DNA from: Lewinellaceae bacterium
GTDB lineage: Bacteria; Bacteroidota; Bacteroidia; Chitinophagales; Saprospiraceae
Reading direction: 5' to 3'
Assembly (NCBI GenBank): GCA_020636095.1
Contig: JACJYN010000013.1
Coordinates: forward strand, 62,001 to 126,000
Length of the DNA stretch: 64,000 nucleotides
This document shows, one piece after another, positions 8,874 through 18,619 of the stretch; position 1 is the first letter of the stretch; each line of letters begins with the position of its first letter. The notes under the pieces were generated by a model. It searched no databases. It worked only from the letters and a program-made list of their open reading frames with translations, and was not told the origin of the DNA. The translations under genes and the position numbers were made by a program.

Positions 8874-10428
8874 GTAACCATTCAGCCGCATTGGCACATT
8901 CCCCAGACTAATTTCCAGATAAACTCATCCGCCTTGGGGCTGAAGAGCTGCTTGAGCGCCTCGAAAGCAGAGTAGCCCTGCTTTTTAGCGGTAGAGAGAA
9001 AAGCCCTGATGCGCAAGAAACGATTACCGGTTTCCAAGCTGTGGAAAAAGCCTGATATTTTCATTTTAACCTTGAGCATACGGATATCTCGTTCGGTACT
9101 GTTGTTGTCAAAGGGCACTCTAAAGTCATACATAAAGCGGAGTACCTCATCGGCATAATCCCGAAGGGCGGTAAGGAGGTTGTGGGTTTTGCTTTGTTTG
9201 GGCGGTACTTTTGCTGCCAGGCAGCTTCTCCACCGCAGGATGAAGTTTTAGCCCTACGGTAACCCAATTCATATAGCGCGCTGCCGGTATTGGGCGCAAT
9301 GGCTGGCGGAAAAAGCCGTTTTCCCTTGTAGGTATAGCCCGTTTTACCGCTTTATTGATGTTTTTGAGCAGTTGCTGGAGTTCGCACGCCCAGTAGTCGT
9401 TGTTTTGTTCAATAACCGCCTCAAGTCGCGCAGTAGGTGGGCATTGCATAAGCCGTGCTCACAATTGTAGCCAAAGTAGTTGGCGTAACGGTCATGGATA
9501 GCTATGCCTTTGAACTCCGGCAATATGCCCATCTCGTCCATGGTGGCATAGTCCCGCTTGCCGAGATAAAAAAAAGGTATGCTTGCTTGCGCTGGCTACA
9601 TGGGCGTATGCTTGCCGGTACTTTGCGCGCGCACGGTTGTCTCGTCGAAACCTGCTACTTCCTCTTGTTGTAGGCATTTGACTACTTGTTCAACGAAGCA
9701 CTCCAGCCCTGCGGAGGCTTGCGAAAGCATATTGTCCAGCGTGCCTTGGCTAACAGGCTGGTACCTTAATAAATCGGACAACAACTCTGCCGTACGCTCA
9801 TAGGGTATCAGCTGATAAGCCATGCAATAGCTTGCCATTGAGCGCAGGTTGGGCCGTACACCGCATTATTCGTAGCTTCGGCTGGGAAGCTCGATTGCGT
9901 GCGCTCTCCACAGCATGGGCAGCAGGCGTAGTGTGCGCGGTGTTCGGTAACTGCTATCTTTATCGGCGGAATATCAAATACTTGCCGGCGCTCATAGCCC
10001 GAGCTTGGCTGCTTGGATAGGCCAGCGCCACAGCCGGAACATGCCGCAGGGTAATGGTTTTCTATCTTTGCCTCCTCGCTCGGCACCATTTTCAATGTGC
10101 TGCCCTTGTAAATGGGCTGTCCGCCAGGCTTCCTGCCTTTCTTGCTGCCTTTGCCGGCGCGAGGCTTCTTCGGTAATCGCTGCTCGGCACCGGGAGCTGT
10201 TGCGGCTGTTTTGGTTGAGCTGGGCTTCCAGTTCTCTAATACGCTGTTCCAGGCTTTCAATAACTTCGTCGCGCTGGGCAATCGCTTGTTGCTGCACTGT
10301 AAACACTGCTCGCACTGCCTCCCGCACCTCAGGCGGCAGATAGGTAAGAAGTTTGTTTAAGGCAGCTTGTTCCATGCCCGCAGTTTAACGCTTTTTTCGA
10401 TATTTGAAATACCCGGCTGAATGTTTAC
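8874..10428 (-). mobile_element. IS66-family element, copy 1
   Basis: Ends read GTAACCATTCAGCCG (8874) and, inverted, GTAAACATTCAGCCG (10428). GTAGAATG is duplicated at 8866-8873 and 10429-10436, the 8-bp target duplication expected of IS66. It is a single-gene derivative, with only the tnpC-type transposase and no tnpA/tnpB. Confidence 0.93.
8882..10375 (-). pseudogene. IS66 TnpC transposase, copy 1, multiply frameshifted
   Basis: Same protein as the intact copy at 42833-44320 but broken into at least four frames. Compared with the intact copy, the damage sits almost only at GGCC or GGGCC sites: GGCCC became GGTAC at 9095, GGCC became GGTAC at 9204, and GGCC became GGTACC at 9760. Elsewhere it is nearly identical to copy 2. 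Recognisable pieces include FDETTVRAQ, IHDRYANYFGYNCEHG and the DNNSTERDIRMLK region, where the intact copy reads NNRAERDIRMLK. Confidence 0.9.
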
Positions 10429-10528
10429 GTAGAATGTCACAAATAAAAAGCCTGTACAGAGGCAGGCTTTTGAGTAACAATAGACTATATTTCCGTGAGT
10501 TAGGCAAGACCTCTTTGCAATGACGGAT

Positions 10529-10784
10529 TTACCTGTATACTTCGTTCCAAAAAGTTAGTAACTCAAGAGTCGCATAAGCAATCTTATTGCGTTGCACAGT
10601 TGCTTCAGCGGGGGCAACAATGCCCAAGCGTTCCTGACGCTGTAAATCGTGGTACTGAAATTGCAGATGACAGATTTCATTACGGATGCGGGCATTGGAT
10701 GCTTCCAGGCTAACCTCTATTTTAGTCAGTACCATCAAGCTGTGCCAAGGCAACCTGCCCCCTTGCTTCAATAATTAGTTGCAT
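10529..10784 (-). pseudogene. Stand-alone effector-associated-domain-like (EAD11-like) protein, one frameshift
   Basis: Reading from the ATG at 10784 gives MQLIIEARGQVALAQLDG, then after a one-base shift near 10733 IEVSLEASNARIRNEICHL, and later LQRQERLGIVAPAEATVQRN and KIAYATLELLTFW. The pattern (short helix with GxxxxAL, long helix, R-x-x-R-x-G-I hinge, RNKIxYAxLELL) matches effector-associated domain 11, an adaptor module that brings together parts of bacterial conflict systems. Length is about 85 residues, so it is adaptor only, with no fused effector. It overlaps the end of the membrane-protein frame at 10768 by 17 nt and is probably co-translated. The family call is by eye. Confidence 0.55.
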
Positions 10785-11049
10785 TGAGACATTGGTAAAA
10801 ATAGAAGTACTTTGGTCTCCAAAGGGTGGTTTTGAAATGGAATCGGAATAGTAAGCAACAGGTTACGGTGATCACTATGATACTGAGTATCCAACGTAAC
10901 CATCCACTAAAATGCCAGGAAATCACTCGCGATTCGCGTTCTCTGAAGCTTACATCCTGGTCAGAATGCAGAGAAGATGGGTAAGCGAATAATTCAGAAT
11001 TAGCCACTAAGCCTACTGCAACTGGACTGTCCTTGATCTGATCATCCAC
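10768..11049 (-). CDS. Short membrane protein, or C-terminal part of the gene at 11084
   Basis: About 93 residues with one strong membrane segment (LRWILSIIVITVTCCLLF) preceded by a charged stretch. The frame extends upstream without a clear start through LSSWHTNYRRSVFVDDQIK, so it is probably the C terminus of the protein encoded at 11084-11896, separated by a one-base indel near 11095. The basic residues before the membrane helix would face the cytosol. No family is recognised. Confidence 0.45.
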   Translation of the reverse strand: MDDQIKDSPVAVGLVANSELFAYPSSLHSDQDVSFRERESRVISWHFSGWLRWILSIIVITVTCCLLFRFHFKTTLWRPKYFYFYQCLNATNY

Positions 11050-11083
11050 AAAAACTGATCTTCTGTAATTGGTATGCCATGAG

Positions 11084-11896
11084 CTAAGTATAGTATAACA
11101 GCATTTTCGGGGATATAGACCTAGTCTCTGAACGAATGTCTGGAAAACTTGAATTCGTGCTTATTAATTGAATTCCCATTACGTTAGACCAGGGAGAGGA
11201 TATATTCTTATCAGCTAAGCCATGAAGATGATAGCTCAAAATATCAGAAAACAGCCGACCGCCGTTATCTGAGAAGTAAAGACCATCATATGGTGATGAT
11301 TCATCATTGAAATCTATAATCAAAAACTGAAGATTTACTTCAGGATATACTGAAAGTAAATCTAAATGAAGATCTAAAGCATTAGTAGTGTATAGACCAG
11401 AGTCACTTTTTATTTTTCCCATTGGCTGACCATAAGGCGAAAAAGCATCATCAAAAGAAGTGCCAATAGACCTCTCTAAAGATTGCATCTCTTTGCAATC
11501 TAAACCCCACTGCTTAACCGTGCAGTCCTGACTCCCGGTCAGTACGTACCTTGCTTCACATGCCGATACAATAATGCCGTTAATTGCAGTAGCATGGTAG
11601 GTTCGATCTTCCATACTATGCCACCACCAGGTTTTATCTAAACATTTAGTTTCGAAATCATCAAGGAAAAGAAGTGAATCACTTAGTATAATTGTATGAA
11701 TTCCTAAAGCTGAATGGTCACAATTATATGTCCAACTGCACGTAATGCCTTTATTTATTATAAGTTCATCAGACATTATAGGGAATGACGATAACGGTAC
11801 CTCTTTCTGCTCATTAAAGCTTATGCTCCACTCACACATGGCAATAGCGATACCGGCGATTACTATCACAGAGAGAGCAATAGAATGGCAATGCAA
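11084..11896 (-). CDS. Unrecognised protein with N-terminal membrane anchor, partner of the EAD11-like gene
   Basis: About 270 residues with a hydrophobic N terminus (IALSVIVIAGIAIAMCEW) that could be a signal anchor, followed by a long region of mixed strands and helices including NLQFLIIDFNDESSPYDG. No catalytic motif is evident. The start is unclear: the nearest in-frame codon is TTG at 11896 with a stop just before it. With the 10768 frame it would make a protein anchored at both ends with an extracytoplasmic middle, followed by the EAD11-like adaptor. It lies between IS66 copy 1 and a 600-bp gene-poor stretch. Function is unknown. Confidence 0.45.
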   Translation of the reverse strand: MHCHSIALSVIVIAGIAIAMCEWSISFNEQKEVPLSSFPIMSDELIINKGITCSWTYNCDHSALGIHTIILSDSLLFLDDFETKCLDKTWWWHSMEDRTYHATAINGIIVSACEARYVLTGSQDCTVKQWGLDCKEMQSLERSIGTSFDDAFSPYGQPMGKIKSDSGLYTTNALDLHLDLLSVYPEVNLQFLIIDFNDESSPYDGLYFSDNGGRLFSDILSYHLHGLADKNISSPWSNVMGIQLISTNSSFPDIRSETRSISPKMLLYYT

Positions 11897-12185
11897 AAAT
11901 TAACACCAGTCCTAGCTAATCGAGTCAACCTTAGGAGTTGATTATTGAATCCTAAGAGGACGATTTTTAATCGCAATCGAAAGGAAAGATTGAGTCTGTC
12001 AAGCATTGACCTGGCGAAGTTTTTACTTTCTTTCATAAGAGGCGATTTTGATAGGGAAAAGATATAGTCCTTTCATAACGTGTATATCCACCAGAATATT
12101 CGCTTAATAAATATAAATATCTTCATGCACGGGTAATTGATGTAGAGCTGCCTGTTTTGTACGCTGGTCTTTTGATGATAATTGT
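11897..12185. other. Gene-poor stretch
   Basis: No convincing coding frame on either strand. I see only A/T-rich sequence. It separates the membrane/EAD cluster from the leader-like element at 12186. Confidence 0.5.
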
Positions 12186-12340
12186 TAAAGGGTATAAAGC
12201 CTGTTGCTCTATACCCTTCTGCCCTCCGGCGAGGATGGGGTAACAACTGCATAGAGGAGGGGAATCACCCGACCTGCACGAAGGAAGGCCGGGGAAACCT
12301 CTTGCGGGCGTGAGGGCGAAGCCCTTAGAAAAATTCCCTG
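12186..12340 (-). ncRNA. Structured leader-like element, copy 1 (orphan)
   Basis: Read on the minus strand: TAAGGGCTTCGCCCT, then a G/C-rich region with TGCAGTTGTTACCCC, then a terminal hairpin (GGGTATAGAGC / GCTTTATACCC). The same order of blocks occurs at 14735-14890 and 51238-51385, each about 30 nt upstream of a minus-strand start codon. This copy has no evident downstream gene, as if its gene had been lost or replaced. Confidence 0.5.
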
Positions 12341-12565
12341 AAATGTTAAAAACTGTTAAAGTTTGCTGTTTTTGGGTGTTCCCGTCTTTTCCCAGAAGGT
12401 TTCAGATGATTTCATTTGGAACCGCTCCTGGTTACCCAACTTTTCCAGATGATTCCATTTTGCCTCACTTTAACACTTAACATGCTGATTACGTGTGCTT
12501 TGTATAGGTGAAATCTGCCTCTTATATTGCAGTCATATCAATCAATTCACTCTAAAATCAGCGTC

Positions 12566-12871
12566 ATGGAAAACAATAACATCATCCTGCACTCGATCAC
12601 ACCAGCCGAATTGAAAGCAATGATCCGGGAACTTGTAAAGAGGAATTTGAGTTAATGAACCGGGAACTTCAACGGGTGATAGGGAGGATGACTCTGGTGA
12701 GTACCGGCACAGCTATGCCGGTTGCTTGGGAGTATGCTCCAAGGTTTTACGCTATCTGGTGAATGAAGGGCATTTCACTGTATTTCATCATATGAAGGAA
12801 CGGCGGTTTATCAGAGCGGAACTGCTGGAATTCAGGAACAAGCAGAAGGTGAGCAGGTTGAAAAGGCTTTG
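12566..12871 (+). pseudogene. Small helix-turn-helix protein, two frameshifts
   Basis: Begins MENNNIILHSITPAELKAMI; after a missing A near 12641 it continues EEFELMNRELQRVIG, and after a second shift DDSGEYRHSYAGCLGVCSKV and LRYLVNEGHFTVFHHMKERR to a stop at 12871. The second half resembles the MerR/excisionase-type winged helix (HTH_17) found in Bacteroidota mobile elements, of about 100 residues. It could be a recombination directionality factor or a regulator. Both breaks are single-base indels. Confidence 0.55.
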
Positions 12872-12926
12872 ATTGTAACCTTCCCAAAAATCTAATCGTA
12901 TAATTATCAAACAAAAAATCAATCAA

Positions 12927-13270
12927 TATGGATAAATCTACAGTTAAGGCACTTAAGAAGGCTATTACAAACTCTGTAAAAGATTATCTTGAAGGCATTG
13001 AATCATTTAAAGGGTTATAATATACATAAGGTTAGATTTGTAGAAATAGAAGATAGGTTTTTAGATTTTCTCTCAAATGGTCAGGTATATTCAGGTAATG
13101 TATTCACTATAGAAACCATCCTGGGAAATCTTGATATAGTATATATCAATTCTCATGGTATGAAAGAACATAACTTAAATGTTAACCCTACAATAGTTAT
13201 AAAAAAACTTAAATGCAAAATATGACCCAAGCATAGATTCTTTTGAGATAATTGGTTTGGATATAAGTTA
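12927..13270 (+). pseudogene. Unrecognised small protein, two frameshifts
   Basis: Starts MDKSTVKALKKAITNSVKDY. A GGG run near 13013 breaks the frame; without one G it continues KGYNIHKVRFVEIEDRFLDF and onward through NVFTIETILGNLDIVYINSH. A second break near 13223 leads into YDPSIDSFEIIGLDIS and a stop at 13270. The rebuilt protein is about 113 residues, cytosolic and of unknown function. Base composition is lower in G+C than its neighbours, suggesting separate acquisition. Confidence 0.5.
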
Positions 13271-13472
13271 ATTCCTCTGACCTGAAAGGAAAAGCCGCAA
13301 TCCAAGTGAAGGATTTTTCTTTTTCTCGAAAAGACCGTTTAAGCGGAGATGGCAAAACCCTTTAATGAGTTGCTGACGAATAAGGGTTTTTGTCATCGGA
13401 GCTTGCTGCTTTCCTGCCGCCGCAGGCAGCCGCCCGCAATATCAACATATTGCTTACAGCCTTAATGTGTTG

Positions 13473-13719
13473 TTACTCTCCGTCGTATAATGCCGGGTCA
13501 AGGCGGTAAAGCCCCTGCCCGGTATCCAGCCAAACGGAGCCGTAACGCTCTCTATCCTCGGCGGCTTCTTCCACATCATCATAATAGGCGGGGTTTTCCC
13601 CTGCGGCGTTTCATATTTGGAAAGATCTCCGTATCCGGGAAAAGCCCTATAAGCTGCTTTGCTTCTTCTACTGTGAGGAAAAGAGGTTCATTTATGAGAA
13701 ATGCCGGCTTTGTACTCAT
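13473..13719 (-). pseudogene. Hypothetical 83-residue mobile-element protein, one frameshift
   Basis: The minus strand reads MSTKPAFLINEPLFLTVEEA and on to FPDTEIFP, then after an indel near 13613 ETPQGKNPAYYDDVEEAAED and GSVWLDTGQGLYRLDPALYD. Small acidic proteins of this sort accompany ArdC genes on Bacteroidota plasmids. I do not know the function. It lies downstream of the ArdC gene in the same direction. Confidence 0.5.
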
Positions 13720-13785
13720 GGTATTGGCTTTGTTTATGGTGGCAAGATAAAAAGGGCAGGGGGCAGGGCTGCCCCTCTGGATGCC

Positions 13786-14704
13786 CTAGAAATCAGTTTT
13801 CCGGGATTTTCCCAAAACATAGTCTGCGGCTTTCTGTGCCTCGGCGGCTGCTTTGAAGACCAGCTTTTTATCTGCCTTCAAAACCTTTAGCCAGCCTTGC
13901 AAATATGCGGCGCTGTTCTCGGTCAGTTCGTCGTAATTGATGCCCACCTGGGCGGAAAGGAAAGAGGCTCCCATTTCGGCAATCAGTTCCTCGCGGCTAT
14001 ATTCTGGTGAGCCGAAGGGGTTCAGCTCGGTTATCCTTCCCGGTTCAGGCGCGACTGATGCCCGGTAGCGTGGGTAAGTTCATGAAAGAACGTGCAATAG
14101 TAATCCTCTGCTGTTTCAAACTGGGCAATGTCCGGCATATTGAGTTTGTCAGAAGTAGGGAATAATAAGCCCGGTTGGCATCTTCAAAAACATATTCCGG
14201 GGCGTTGGGTACGCTCTTTATAATGCGCTCGCATTCCTCTATCCGCTCATGTTCCTTTAGCTCAACTTCGGGAATGTCTATTTCTATCCCTTCCACGTCG
14301 GCGATATTGAACACATTGAAATATTTGAGCATGGGGATTACCTGCACCTCTTCCCCCATACCTTTGAGGGCAACGGCTTTATCCGGTGCTATAAAATTCT
14401 CGTCCTTATCCTTGAATAAAGGCTTATAGAAAAACACCATTTCGGATTTTGCGCCCTTCCTGATCTTCCCGCCTTTGGCTTTGGCTTGTTTGAAGCTCAT
14501 AAAATAGGGGATCGGGTGCGGGGTCAGGTTCATCAGAAAGGCGTTAATGCCGGTGTAAATATGCCCGGTTGCAAAGTTACGGGCTAAACCGTACCGGTTC
14601 CAGGTGCAACGCCACGGGGCAACGCCTTTTTCAAGTAATGCAACCATCTTGTTAGTAACTTCCTGATAGAGGTCTCTTTTTTGAGTTCTGCTGTTCTTAG
14701 TCAT
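13786..14704 (-). pseudogene. ArdC-like antirestriction protein, frameshifted
   Basis: The N-terminal ssDNA-binding domain is intact for about 190 residues (DLYQEVTNKMVALLEKGVAP, ARNFATGHIYTGINAFLMNL, IPYFMSFKQAKAKGGKIRKG). After two shifts near 14150 and 14060 the metalloprotease-like C-terminal domain follows, with FFHELTHATGH (HExxH zinc motif) and ending ADYVLGKSRKTDF. ArdC proteins protect incoming ssDNA or plasmids from restriction during conjugation. Reconstructed length is about 305 residues, normal for the family. A leader-like element sits immediately upstream. Confidence 0.85.
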
Positions 14705-14734
14705 GGCTTAATCCTTTTTAATTGTTTGATAATG

Positions 14735-14890
14735 AGCGGTTTCAACCGCTTACGCCTTCTCGGCGAGAGATGGGGGTAGCAACTGCAAGGAAGGGGCAAC
14801 CGTGCGGGTTCCCTGTTTGCACAAATGAACCTTTGGTGAATGCGGAAAATGGGGATGCCCTTGCAGGCGAGAGGGCGAAGCCCTTAGAGA
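14735..14890 (-). ncRNA. Structured leader-like element, copy 2 (5' of ArdC)
   Basis: On the minus strand TAAGGGCTTCGCCCT (14886-14872) is followed by a C-rich core containing TGCAGTTGCTACCCCC and a terminal hairpin AGCGGTTGAAACCGCT, then about 30 nt to the ArdC ATG. The TAA of the motif is also the stop codon of the upstream gene. The last hairpin differs in sequence from those of the other copies but keeps its pairing. Confidence 0.55.
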
Positions 14891-15164
14891 AATTCTTTTT
14901 TCAGTTCTTCCAGTAGAAAATCCTTTTCTGTATCGGTCAGCGGTTCCGCCGGAGAAATGGCATAAACGTTAACCTGCCCGATAGGGTTAATGTACCGCTC
15001 AAAGCAGTATTCAAGCTTGATCTTTAGGGAAGGGTCGCCGGTTTTAAGGGCGTTGATAAAAACGCTTTATCCTCCGCCACTCTGGCAAGCTCGGTATAGG
15101 TGTGCAGAAAGTCCTTTACCTGCTCTTCCCTGCTCATTTGCATAATTTCAGTTAACCGGTGCAT
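14884..15164 (-). pseudogene. Hypothetical ~92-residue protein, one frameshift
   Basis: Starts MHRLTEIMQMSREEQVKDFL; a missing base near 15060 breaks the frame, which then continues NALKTGDPSLKIKLEYCFER and ends near LEELKKEFL. It is acidic and helical with no known domain. It lies between the RadC-like gene and ArdC in the same direction, so it is probably part of one antirestriction/transfer operon. Confidence 0.5.
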
Positions 15165-15185
15165 AGCTGTGAGTTTTAAGGGTGG

Positions 15186-15646
15186 TTAAATCAATCCTTC
15201 GTCGGCAAAGGAATAATAGCCGCCTTCCGGGGATAAGATCAGGTGGTCAACTACGAGGATGTCGAGCAATTCGCCCGCCTTGCATAGTTTCCTGGTCAGG
15301 TCAATATCAGCCTGTGAGGGTTTGAGGTTTGCGCTCGGATGGTTGTGAGCAAGCACTATAGAGGCTGCCCGCCCTTTCAGGGCAGCAGCGCAAAGACCAG
15401 CTTGGCATCTACTACCGTCCCGGCTATGCCTCCCTGGGAAACCAGATAGCGCCCCATTGCCCGGTTTGAACGGTCGAGCAGCAGGATGTAAAACTCTTCA
15501 AAGAGGTCTATCACTTCGCTCCAGTTGGACAAAAGCACCATATAGGCATCACGGGAACAGGTGATTTGCGGGCGGTCTGCCGCCTTTACTTTGCTCTTGT
15601 AGGTGAGCTTGATTTCCGTTACCTGAATTGGAATTTTGTAACACAT
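15186..15646 (-). pseudogene. RadC-like JAB-domain protein, one frameshift
   Basis: The N-terminal half is MCYKIPIQVTEIKLTYKSKV through FEEFYILLLDRSNRAMG and GGIAGTVVDAKLVFA. After an indel near 15385 the JAMM metal motif follows (IVLAHNHPSANLKPSQADID) and ends SPEGGYYSFADEGLI. Total is about 152 residues, typical of the short RadC-like (DUF2466) proteins of Bacteroidota mobile elements. Its role there is unproven. A small hairpin (GGCT-TACG-AGCC, 15663-15674) lies in the leader about 20 nt from the start. Confidence 0.82.
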
Positions 15647-16164
15647 GGTTCTGATGTTTTTTGGCTCGTAAGCCGAATTGTTAATAAGGAAAACTCCCTT
15701 TCTCCGGGAGCGGAGGTGAACCTCCGGGGCAGTTTTTCTTTTCTGCCGAATACGTAATTGAGGTTTCCTCCCTTTTGCGAAGGCATCAGGACTCAGCAGG
15801 CGGAGGCGGAAGCAAGGGTGGAGGGTTATTTTTTATCGGGAGAGCAGCGGATGAGAAAAATCATCCCGAAAAGGGAGGTACGACCGGCCCTTGATGCAGC
15901 CGGAGCATGCGAGTATCTTGCCAAAGCAAAAGAAAGAGGGAGGTAACCGCAATTACAGGCAGGAAAGAAAAAAGGGCAGAAGTAGGGAGGTAGCACTGAA
16001 GCGAGCACATCAATTACCCGATTATTCCCCTGGTTCCTGAACTGGCGGCGTATTGTTGAGCCAACAATCGTGACAGTTTAGGGGGAGTATGAGGGAAATT
16101 GAAACTGAGGGGAGGGGTTTGGTGTTTTGTTGAAAATGATTTCAGATAGTGCTATATTTGAACT
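15647..16164. other. 518-bp stretch, leader of RadC-like gene, otherwise empty
   Basis: Holds the RadC-like leader hairpins (15663-15674 and a CCGGAG/CTCCGG stem near 15695-15740). A 62-codon plus-strand frame (15758-15946) has no supporting features, so I do not call it. Confidence 0.4.
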
Positions 16165-16396
16165 ATGACACAGTTACTTGAACAAATATCAAAGCTTAGC
16201 CTGGAGGAAAAGATCGTCCCGGTGGAAAAAAATATGGGATGATATTGCCGACAGCTCCGACGCTCAGGAAATGGTGATTTCTCCCGAGCTGGAAGCCGAA
16301 CTGGAAAGAAGGTATCAGCTTCTGAAGGAAGGCAAAACCGGCTTTCACTCCTGGGAGGATATTGAAAAATCGTTGCTCTCCGGCTACACAATCTGA
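16165..16396 (+). pseudogene. Antitoxin of an addiction module, one frameshift
   Basis: Begins MTQLLEQISKLSLEEKI, and after one indel near 16225 continues IWDDIADSSDAQEMVISPEL and SWEDIEKSLLSGYTI. This is the pattern of the 'putative addiction module component' antitoxins (LSLEEKIxLVExIWDxIA). It directly precedes a RelE/ParE-type toxin gene (4 nt gap). It would bind and neutralise the toxin and repress the operon. Confidence 0.75.
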
Positions 16397-16399
16397 TGG

Positions 16400-16713
16400 A
16401 TGCCTACCTATAGTTTACAATTCACCGATGAAGCCCGGCAGGATATAGTTGACGGTTTTTCCTGGTTCGAAGACAAGCGGAAAGGGCTTGGTTTGACTTC
16501 TTGCTCTTCCTACGGGCTGCCCTCAATACCATCGAGAAAAACCCCTACCTGTATCAGCCCATTTCATCCAAAAAAGCCCATATTCGGAGGGCTATTGTCC
16601 ACAAGTTCAATTATACCATCTTCTACACTGTCGAAAAGGAGGATATTTCTGTTTTTGGGGTGTTAAGCTCCAAACAAGACCCTGCCATCTGGAAAAAGCG
16701 GCTCAAACCCTGA
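16400..16713 (+). pseudogene. RelE/ParE-family toxin, one frameshift
   Basis: MPTYSLQFTDEARQDIVDGF and SWFEDKRKGLG is followed, after an indel near 16496, by FLRAALNTIEKNPYLYQPIS, HIRRAIVHKFNYTIFYTVEK and ISVFGVLSSKQDPAIWKKRL. This is a ParE/RelE fold with the usual IRR-FPYTI-like core, about 104 residues. The family members cleave ribosome-bound mRNA or poison gyrase; which applies here is not visible. Confidence 0.8.
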
Positions 16714-18026
16714 CAAGCCGTTCTCACCGGTATTACTACTGCTGAAAAGAAAAAGAACAGACACTGGTACTGAATGAAAGAAAGCCTTTAGCCGTAAATA
16801 CTGATGTCAGTAGATCAGCCCTTACGAATTTCCGGCTTAGGGATAGGAGTAAGCTGACTGTAAGGAAGAATCCCGAAAGATCGACCAAGAGGGAGTCACG
16901 GATAGCCCAGTATCAAAAGGCAAGCCCATAAAATCGCTGATGTAATTTCACCTGCTATATCTAAAAATCCTCATCGTGGGATTGTAACTCTTCCTTAAAC
17001 TTAGGACGCTCCGGAAAGTGTATTCGCTCCAACTCCATCAAGTACCGAATTCCTCTCTTGTAAGTTCCGGCTTTCTGTTCTCTTCAGCAGGGCACAGGCA
17101 GTAAGAAGAAATGAGGCTAACATAAAAAGGGTAATTTTTGGTCTCATCCGAAAAATTTCTTTACCAGGTTGAACTATTTTGGAAACTATATCGTATTGAT
17201 TTAGTATGCGGAAATCGTACCGTAATCAAAGAAAATCTACTCCTAAAGAGGGGTAGAACAGTTGAATAGAAAAGTCCTTGCCCTTTTGTTTACGACACCG
17301 TGACGATGGGGAACAAAGAAAAGAAGCGTTTGCAATTTCCCGATAAAGCTGCTTACAAAGAAAAAAATAGGCTTTTCTCTTCTGTTTACATAATGGCTTA
17401 TGCTAAGCCATAGAAGGTTTCAATTAATTATCGGAGCCTGTAAACAAAAGGAAAAAGTATGTCTATTTTTAAGCTATAAATAGTCTTACCGTTTCTTCTA
17501 ATCCGTGTTTACATGCTCCACAAATTGTAAACAGATGGGAAAAAGCCATCAGAACGGATTAGAGGAAAATAATCTTCCTTCTTCTCCTTCCAATTCTTCA
17601 GCAAATAACAATGGGATATTACTAGAAGTGTCTATCCTAGGCTTTACTTTTAAATACAGTGCAGCCAAAGGAACGAAAGTATAGGGTGGCTTTTCTTTGG
17701 ATTCTTACTTGTCACTCTAATCATTATTGTGGCGAGACTTTTTTGATATCCTATCTCTTGGCACATGGCTTCAACTTAAAGCTGGTGAAAGACATTTCTG
17801 AACTGGTATTCCTAGTGATATAGTAATCCATGATAGCCGTTGGTCACGTTGTTTATTCGTGAAATGGACGAAAACTTCAAAATTTATCGGTTAATGTATG
17901 AAATGTATGACAAATACTTATATTTGCACAGTGAATGATTTTGAGCTTATTTCACGTTATCTGGTGCAGGCAGATACGGCAGGTTTTGTATATTCGCTCA
18001 TTAACAAGAATATACCTGCCTGGAGA
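16714..18026. other. 1.3-kb non-coding region with TGTTTAC repeats
   Basis: No convincing gene. It contains two TACTGA motifs (16768, 16799). Five copies of TGTTTAC lie in both orientations (17287, 17393, 17440 inverted, 17506, 17527 inverted), and a 9-bp inverted repeat CTAATCCGT/ACGGATTAG (17498-17506, 17554-17562) encloses the last two. This looks like a control or replication/transfer site. Confidence 0.45.
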
Positions 18027-18215
18027 ATGAGCGATAGCAAAAAAAACAGTAAGAGCAAACAGAAGGGAGTCAAGAAGACGATTTACCTGGACAAGAAAGC
18101 CCTTGATAAGATCAAGGTTGAGGCGGATTCCCGTGACCGCTCGGTTTCCTACGTTATCAACGACATCCTCAAAAAACACTACGGTACTGGACAAAAGGAT
18201 AAGGCTGGTGAATAA
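18027..18215 (+). CDS. Ribbon-helix-helix DNA-binding protein
   Basis: 62 residues: a lysine-rich start (MSDSKKNSKSKQKGVKK), then TIYLDKKALDKIKVEADSRD and RSVSYVINDILKKHY, the beta strand and two helices of the CopG/Arc ribbon-helix-helix fold. A longer frame reaches back to 17898, but its N terminus is not protein-like. It may be an orphan antitoxin or a partition/transfer regulator; no toxin follows. Confidence 0.65.
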   Translation: MSDSKKNSKSKQKGVKKTIYLDKKALDKIKVEADSRDRSVSYVINDILKKHYGTGQKDKAGE

Positions 18216-18394
18216 GCCAATCATTTGAAGGGAATGTAGATAAGGAAGCGATTTCGACAAATCTCCGGCTGCCTCCCATTCCCTTCTTTTCAGTAAGACA
18301 AGTTTGTAAGCACGTTCCGGGCAATCCGAGTGAGGAGATTTGCCCTGGCGGAGCTATGCCCATAAAGATTTTATTAGCAAGTTGGGTTGAGGCG

Positions 18395-18619
18395 GGTATC
18401 CGGAAAAGTTCGGGTATCCGCTTTTTGTTCTCTGGGAACTTTGATCTCCGACCATAGGTGGTCTTGATCCGTTTTTGAGGTGCCATTTCGAGAATTAGGA
18501 TTAATGCTTCTTTGATGCTTAGCATAATCCAGATGGGCATGGGCATCGATCTCGCCTTCGAGCATCTCCTCAATGCCTCGTTTGTGAAGCTGGCTCAGAA
18601 AGGTGAAATTAAAGAGCAA
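18395..18619 (-). pseudogene. IS256-family transposase remnant
   Basis: Fragments EEMLEGEIDAH, LDYAKHQRSINPNSRNGTS and KRIKTTYG/SEIKVPREQKADTRTF match the N-terminal part of Mutator/IS256 transposases (the conserved GEIDAHLGY...NSRNG...EIxVPRD block). The rest of the gene is absent and this piece is frameshifted. It ends next to the 3' end of the Argonaute gene. Confidence 0.7.

Noticed and set aside
13490..13750. Plus-strand 86-codon frame
   Set aside because: Antisense to the minus-strand MSTKPAFLINEPL gene, which is supported after one indel.
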